Shown here piece after piece: positions 5,339 through 9,262 of a stretch of 9,262 nucleotides of DNA. Made by a program: the position numbers and the translations under genes. How positions within the stretch are numbered: the stretch's first letter is position 1; every line of letters begins with the position of its first letter. The notes under the pieces were generated by a model. The model searched no databases and had not been told where the DNA came from. It saw only the letters and a list, made by a program, of their open reading frames with translations. This stretch comes from Nautiliaceae bacterium (GTDB lineage: Bacteria > Campylobacterota > Campylobacteria > Campylobacterales > Nautiliaceae): positions 1 through 9,262 of the forward strand of contig JAMOSR010000039.1 in NCBI GenBank assembly GCA_027062985.1, in the 5' to 3' direction.

Positions 5339-6247
5339 ATGGAAGAGATTAAAACAGAAAACGAAAAATTAAAAGCCGAACTTAAAATATTCAAAATAAG
5401 GGCTCTTAAAGAAAAAATAATTCTTATAGGTGTCAGTTTGCTTATAATAGCGGAAATAATACTTCTTTTTTCTTTTTTTAAAAACAATTTTTCAACTTAC
5501 ACAAAACCCTCAAAACCTTACATAGCTGTCATTAACATAAATAAAACAATTACGGTGGATTACATAAATTCCATTACAAAAAAAATGGATTCTTTATTAA
5601 AAGACAAAAACTGCAAAGAGTTTTTATTGATATTTAATACCCCAGGAGGCAGTCCGAGCGCCAGCGACGAATTCAACGCTTATCTTAAATACGTAAATAA
5701 AAAGAAAAAAGTAAACGTTTATGTAGAAAGCATGGCTGCAAGCGGAGGGTATTATATTATCAGCGCAATAAAACCAATCGTTGCAAACAAAAATGCGGTG
5801 GTAGGAAGTATCGGGGTTATTATGCCTCACTTCGTATTAAAAAAACTTGCCGATAAAATAGGCGTAGAAGAAGATTCTTTAGCAATAGGAAAATATAAAC
5901 AGCCCGTTTCATGGTTTAGAAAATTTAACGAAAAAGATAAAGAATATCTTAAAAAGCACCTTTTACTTCCCACATATGAAAATTTCTTAAAAACAGTGGC
6001 AAAAGACAGAAACATATCCATAAAAACCCTTAAAAAATACGCGGACGGTAAAATTTACGTAGCAAGTATAGTCAAAGGAATTTTAGTGGATGAAATTTCC
6101 ACGCTTAGTGCATTTAAAGAAAAAATTAAACAAAAACAAAAAAACATTCAGTTTGTGGACATATCTCTTGAAAAAAGAAAAGTCCCGTTTTTCAACATTA
6201 AAGTCTCAAGCGATATAGGCGAAGCTTTAAAGGAAATAGTAAAATGA
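5339..6247 (+). CDS. sppA: Signal peptide peptidase SppA-like membrane serine protease (short form)
   Basis: A 302-residue S49-family protease expected to cleave leftover signal peptides or other small membrane peptides. Residues 1-23 are a charged, probably cytoplasmic helix, followed by one membrane segment at about 25-47, and then the catalytic domain outside. The oxyanion-type loop FNTPGGSPSASDEF is at 99-112. The likely nucleophile is Ser135 in ESMAASGGYYI, and the partner Lys187 is in GKYKQPV; the 52-residue spacing equals that of the Ser-Lys dyad in Bacillus SppA (S147/K199, from memory). The size is that of the single-domain form, not the double-length E. coli enzyme. The ATG has AGGAG 6 nt upstream, overlapping the mraY stop. 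Its stop overlaps the murD start (ATGA), so it is co-transcribed and coupled with cell wall genes. A tie to peptidoglycan synthesis is inference only. Confidence 0.9.
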   Translation: MEEIKTENEKLKAELKIFKIRALKEKIILIGVSLLIIAEIILLFSFFKNNFSTYTKPSKPYIAVININKTITVDYINSITKKMDSLLKDKNCKEFLLIFNTPGGSPSASDEFNAYLKYVNKKKKVNVYVESMAASGGYYIISAIKPIVANKNAVVGSIGVIMPHFVLKKLADKIGVEEDSLAIGKYKQPVSWFRKFNEKDKEYLKKHLLLPTYENFLKTVAKDRNISIKTLKKYADGKIYVASIVKGILVDEISTLSAFKEKIKQKQKNIQFVDISLEKRKVPFFNIKVSSDIGEALKEIVK

Positions 6248-7422
6248 CAAAAAGCCTCTTTGGATACGGAATAACTACAAAAGCAATCGCAAAAGAGGGA
6301 GGATGGCATATATACGACGACAGCTTTAAAAATATTTCAAAAGACATTTACGACAACACCCTTTTACCCTCCTCCCGATTTAACCCTGAAAACTCTTATC
6401 TTGAAATCACATCCCCGGGAATTCCTCCTTATCATACTCTTATACAAAAAGCAAAAAACCTTATAAGCGAATTTGATTATTTTTTTGAAAGAGCGCCCTT
6501 TCAAATATGGATTACAGGTACTAACGGAAAAACCACAACCACCCAAATGATACATCACTTATTAAAAGATATTTCCGATACAGGAGGAAATATAGGAATT
6601 CCATTAGCCGATATGGACATTAATAAAAAAATATGGATAATAGAAGCCAGCAGTTTTCAACTTTTTTACACAAAAACGGCAAAACCTGATATATTCGTAA
6701 TACTCCCTTTAAAAGAAGACCATCTTTCATGGCATGGAAATTTTGAAAATTACGTAAAAGCAAAACTCTCCCCTCTTAAAAGAATGACCCAAAGAGACGT
6801 TGTTATTCTTCCACAAGAGTTTGAACACTACCCTACTAAAGCCTATAAAATAACCTATAAAAACGAAGATGATTTAATAAAACGGTTTAACTTTAAAAAC
6901 AACTTTTTTCAACCTCCTTTTTTACTTGATGAGGTTTTGGCAAAAAGCGTGTATTACATTTTAAATTTTAAAGAAAAAAGTCTAAAAGATTTTCAAATAG
7001 ACCCTCATAAAATGGAAGAAATAACCGACTCAAAAAACAGAACATGGATAAATGACAGTAAAGCCACAAATATCGACGCTTCTTTAAACGCTTTAAAAAG
7101 ATTTCAAAATAAACGAATTTATCTCATAATAGGCGGAGACACCAAAGGACAAAACTTTAGCCCGCTTTTTAAATTTATGAAAAATTTAAATATCCGTCTA
7201 TTTATAATAGGGGAAAATACAGATATTTTTGAAAACCTGTCTAAAAAATACAATATATCTTATGAAATTTCAAAAACCGTTCAAAACGCCGTAAATTCCA
7301 TAGATAAAATTCACAATAAACATTCCGTAGCAATCCTAAGCCCTGCGTGTGCAAGTTTTGACCAATTCAATAGTTATAAGGAAAGAGGAGAAATTTTTAA
7401 AAGTTTGGTTTTTAAAGTCTAA
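6244..7422 (+). CDS. murD: UDP-N-acetylmuramoyl-L-alanine--D-glutamate ligase
   Basis: The 392-residue ATP-dependent cytoplasmic ligase adds D-Glu to UDP-MurNAc-L-Ala. Seen: a short N-terminal UDP-binding domain starting SLFGYGITTKAIAKEGG, the ATP loop TGTNGKTTTTQ at 91-101, Glu134 in EASSFQL, KEDHLSWHG at 157-165, and Lys174 in YVKAKLSPL (by position the carbamylated lysine, K198 in E. coli). WINDSKATN is at 268-276, IIGGDTKGQ at 295-303, and the C-terminal LSPACASFDQFNSYKERG is characteristic of MurD. It is about 45 residues shorter than the E. coli enzyme, mostly in the first domain, as in Campylobacter homologues. It starts in the ATGA overlap with sppA, with AAAGGA 9 nt upstream (6229-6234). 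Its last 11 bp overlap the 3' end of the convergent chemoreceptor gene. Confidence 0.95.
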   Translation: MTKSLFGYGITTKAIAKEGGWHIYDDSFKNISKDIYDNTLLPSSRFNPENSYLEITSPGIPPYHTLIQKAKNLISEFDYFFERAPFQIWITGTNGKTTTTQMIHHLLKDISDTGGNIGIPLADMDINKKIWIIEASSFQLFYTKTAKPDIFVILPLKEDHLSWHGNFENYVKAKLSPLKRMTQRDVVILPQEFEHYPTKAYKITYKNEDDLIKRFNFKNNFFQPPFLLDEVLAKSVYYILNFKEKSLKDFQIDPHKMEEITDSKNRTWINDSKATNIDASLNALKRFQNKRIYLIIGGDTKGQNFSPLFKFMKNLNIRLFIIGENTDIFENLSKKYNISYEISKTVQNAVNSIDKIHNKHSVAILSPACASFDQFNSYKERGEIFKSLVFKV

Positions 7423-9262
7423 ACTGTTTAATCTCTTCTAAGATTTTATTTGCCAATCTTTCAATATCTGTTATATTTTTTTCATTTTGAATAATTTTTT
7501 GTTTATTCTCTTCGGAAATTGTTTCTACTTTTTTCATATCATTTATAAATTCTTTCATAGTATTTACAATCACATTTATCTCTTCCGCAAATAAATCGAT
7601 ATTCTTAATAGCTTCGTTCATTTTCTCCGAAACAAGATTTATTTCATCTTTTAAATTTTCAGTTTTTAAAGACAGTTCATTTATATGCTCGGAACTCTCC
7701 TGCATTTGAGAACTTGTATCTATTATTTCCTGAATTACTGAATTTATCGTAGATTCTATATTAACCAGACTTTTTTGAGTCCTCTCAGCCAGCTTTCTTA
7801 TCTCATCCGCCACAACGGCAAATCCCCTTCCATGCTCACCCGCTCTTGCCGCTTCAATTGCAGCATTTAACGCTAAAAGATTTGTCTGGTCAGATATTTC
7901 TTTTATTACGTTTAAAATACTGTTTACGTTTTCCGCTTCTTGAGAAAGTGTTTGAAGTTTTTGAGCAAGCTCATTTTCATCCTGAGCACTTTTTTGAATG
8001 TCTCTTATCGTCTCTTTAAAACTTTCTGTCGTTTTTAAAAGCACATCGTAAACTTCATGCATAAATTTTTTAATTTCTTCAAGATTTTGACTCTCTTCTA
8101 CAATTTTTCCGCTTAAATCCGAAGCCTTTGAATAAGCGTTTTCCACAATATGATTTTGTTTTATTATTGCATTAATAATATCTTTGAAAGCTTTTTTTAA
8201 TTTTTCAACAGCCACTTTATTCTGTTCAGCGCTCTGTTTAGAATTAATAATAAATTCTTTTACAACGTCTAAAAACTTTCTTAACGCCTCTTTTACATCT
8301 CTAAATTCGGTAAAATCATTAACATCGATTGAAGCGGCAAGATTTTTACTTCTTGCCAATTCATAAATAAACTCTTCGGTTTCTTCAAGTCTCCTTGAAA
8401 GAAAATAAGCCGAAAGAAATATTATTATCAATAAAACTAATGTAAAAAAGCTCAAAACAATATAAATTAAAGCATCGCTTGAAAGGGTTTCTAAATCTTT
8501 TTTGATAAGTTCGGCTATTTTATCATCCATCTGTTTTAAAAGATTTATTTTTTGAGTAATTACTTTAAACCATGTTTCAGGATTTACATGATAATTACTC
8601 TCTTTTGACAAAATAAGACTTCTGTACGCTTCAACTTTTATAAAAGGCTCTTTTTTTATCGTTTTAAAATACATATTTTTCATTTCATCATTAGCCGTAG
8701 CCAAAAAAGCGTCAAAATATGTTTTTTGCTCGGTAATCAATCTAACAAATTTAATTAATAAAGGTTTTGTTATTTTATCTTTTCCAAAGATAACGCTTCC
8801 AACAGCCCTTTCAATACCGGCCCTTTCTTTTGCTTTTAAAAAGTTCGTATAAGAATTCAAATCAAGGGCTATAATCTTTTCAGGAGCAAGCTTGGCACTT
8901 ACGGAAATTATATCCAAAATAACTTTATTCAGTGAAGTATACCATTTAACCTCTTCTTTAAAAGAGATTTCTAAATTTGAAACCTTATTTCTCATCTCAT
9001 TCAACTTCCTCAAATAACTGTTTAAGATTTCTATTTTTTCTTTAAGTTCAGGTGGAAATTTCGAATAATCTATTGTTTTAAGCATTTTTTCTAATTTTTT
9101 TATTTTTTCGTCCGTAAGCTCTCTTTGGCGGGGTAGCATATCGGCAAACTTTTTTCCTTTAGAAGCCAAAAAACCGGCACTCATACCTCTTTCTTTTTGG
9201 GTTTCGTGAATAAGTTCGCTTAAAGTTTTACTCAAATTAATTAAAACTTCAAGCTTTTTATT
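7412..9262 (-). CDS. Methyl-accepting chemotaxis protein with NIT sensor domain (N-terminus outside window)
   Basis: The frame is open to the window edge. The TTG at 9233-9235 is probably an internal Leu, since the nine codons upstream (KKLEVLIN...) continue the same helix and an N-terminal membrane segment is expected before them. Numbering from that TTG, residues 1-245 are a NIT domain (nitrate/nitrite sensing type): SELIHETQKERGMSAGF, RQRELTD, and later KERAGIERAVGSVIF are its usual marks. One membrane segment lies at about 256-280, then a cytoplasmic coiled coil. The signalling tip, EISDQTNLLALNAAIEAARA to GFAVVADEIRKLAERT, is at 446-486, and a long returning coiled coil follows. The receptor would signal through CheA/CheW. 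It ends in EEIKQFRL, with no CheR/CheB tether pentapeptide. Nitrate or nitrite as the ligand is a family-based guess. No clear terminator is seen; the stop lies inside murD. Confidence 0.92.
   Translation of the reverse strand, partial: NKKLEVLINLSKTLSELIHETQKERGMSAGFLASKGKKFADMLPRQRELTDEKIKKLEKMLKTIDYSKFPPELKEKIEILNSYLRKLNEMRNKVSNLEISFKEEVKWYTSLNKVILDIISVSAKLAPEKIIALDLNSYTNFLKAKERAGIERAVGSVIFGKDKITKPLLIKFVRLITEQKTYFDAFLATANDEMKNMYFKTIKKEPFIKVEAYRSLILSKESNYHVNPETWFKVITQKINLLKQMDDKIAELIKKDLETLSSDALIYIVLSFFTLVLLIIIFLSAYFLSRRLEETEEFIYELARSKNLAASIDVNDFTEFRDVKEALRKFLDVVKEFIINSKQSAEQNKVAVEKLKKAFKDIINAIIKQNHIVENAYSKASDLSGKIVEESQNLEEIKKFMHEVYDVLLKTTESFKETIRDIQKSAQDENELAQKLQTLSQEAENVNSILNVIKEISDQTNLLALNAAIEAARAGEHGRGFAVVADEIRKLAERTQKSLVNIESTINSVIQEIIDTSSQMQESSEHINELSLKTENLKDEINLVSEKMNEAIKNIDLFAEEINVIVNTMKEFINDMKKVETISEENKQKIIQNEKNITDIERLANKILEEIKQFRL

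Noticed and set aside
9233..9235. TTG as the true start of the chemoreceptor
   Set aside because: No ribosome site precedes it, the frame continues upstream to the window edge with helix-like residues, and starting there would leave the sensor domain without its first membrane segment.

Overview
The window is AT-rich bacterial DNA (roughly one third G+C by eye). It is fully occupied by housekeeping genes plus two accessory-looking ones. The short MurD, the MraY ending and the overall gene style resemble Campylobacterota. A two-fold histone-like protein otherwise remembered from Aquifex and Thermus, together with a nitrate/nitrite-type chemoreceptor, points to a thermophilic, vent-type member such as the Nautiliales (Nautilia, Caminibacter, Lebetimonas). 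That placement is an inference from protein resemblance recalled from memory; no search was run.

Layout. Positions 1-281 hold the 3' end of uvrA (+), closed by a hairpin terminator. Facing it on the minus strand is a single-gene unit (350-799) encoding a DUF1931-type double histone-fold protein, with its own sigma70-like promoter, strong ribosome binding site and terminator. From about 4230 down to 930 the minus strand carries a fatty-acid synthesis cluster in the order fabG, acpP, fabF, accA. acpP has its own promoter. A terminator-like hairpin and a second, long hairpin lie between acpP and fabF. fabF and accA are separated by 9 nt, and accA starts with TTG. A strong intrinsic terminator ends the cluster inside the last codons of accA.

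From 4277 to 7422 the plus strand carries mraY, a short-form sppA-like membrane peptidase, and murD as a tightly packed operon (sppA and murD share an ATGA overlap). fabG and mraY diverge from a 46-bp gap that contains a palindromic TAAAATTTTA, which could serve as the -10 element in both directions. The right end (7412-9262, minus) is a methyl-accepting chemotaxis protein with a NIT sensor domain. Its N-terminus runs off the window, and its 3' end overlaps murD by 11 bp.

How the genes work together: AccA feeds malonyl-CoA into chain elongation, AcpP carries the acyl chain, FabF condenses and FabG reduces. MraY and MurD act in cytoplasmic and membrane steps of peptidoglycan precursor synthesis. 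Membrane lipid and cell wall synthesis are therefore placed back to back across one small promoter region. I see no CRISPR array, mobile element, RNA gene or prophage. The most unusual item is the histone-fold protein and its regulatory region.
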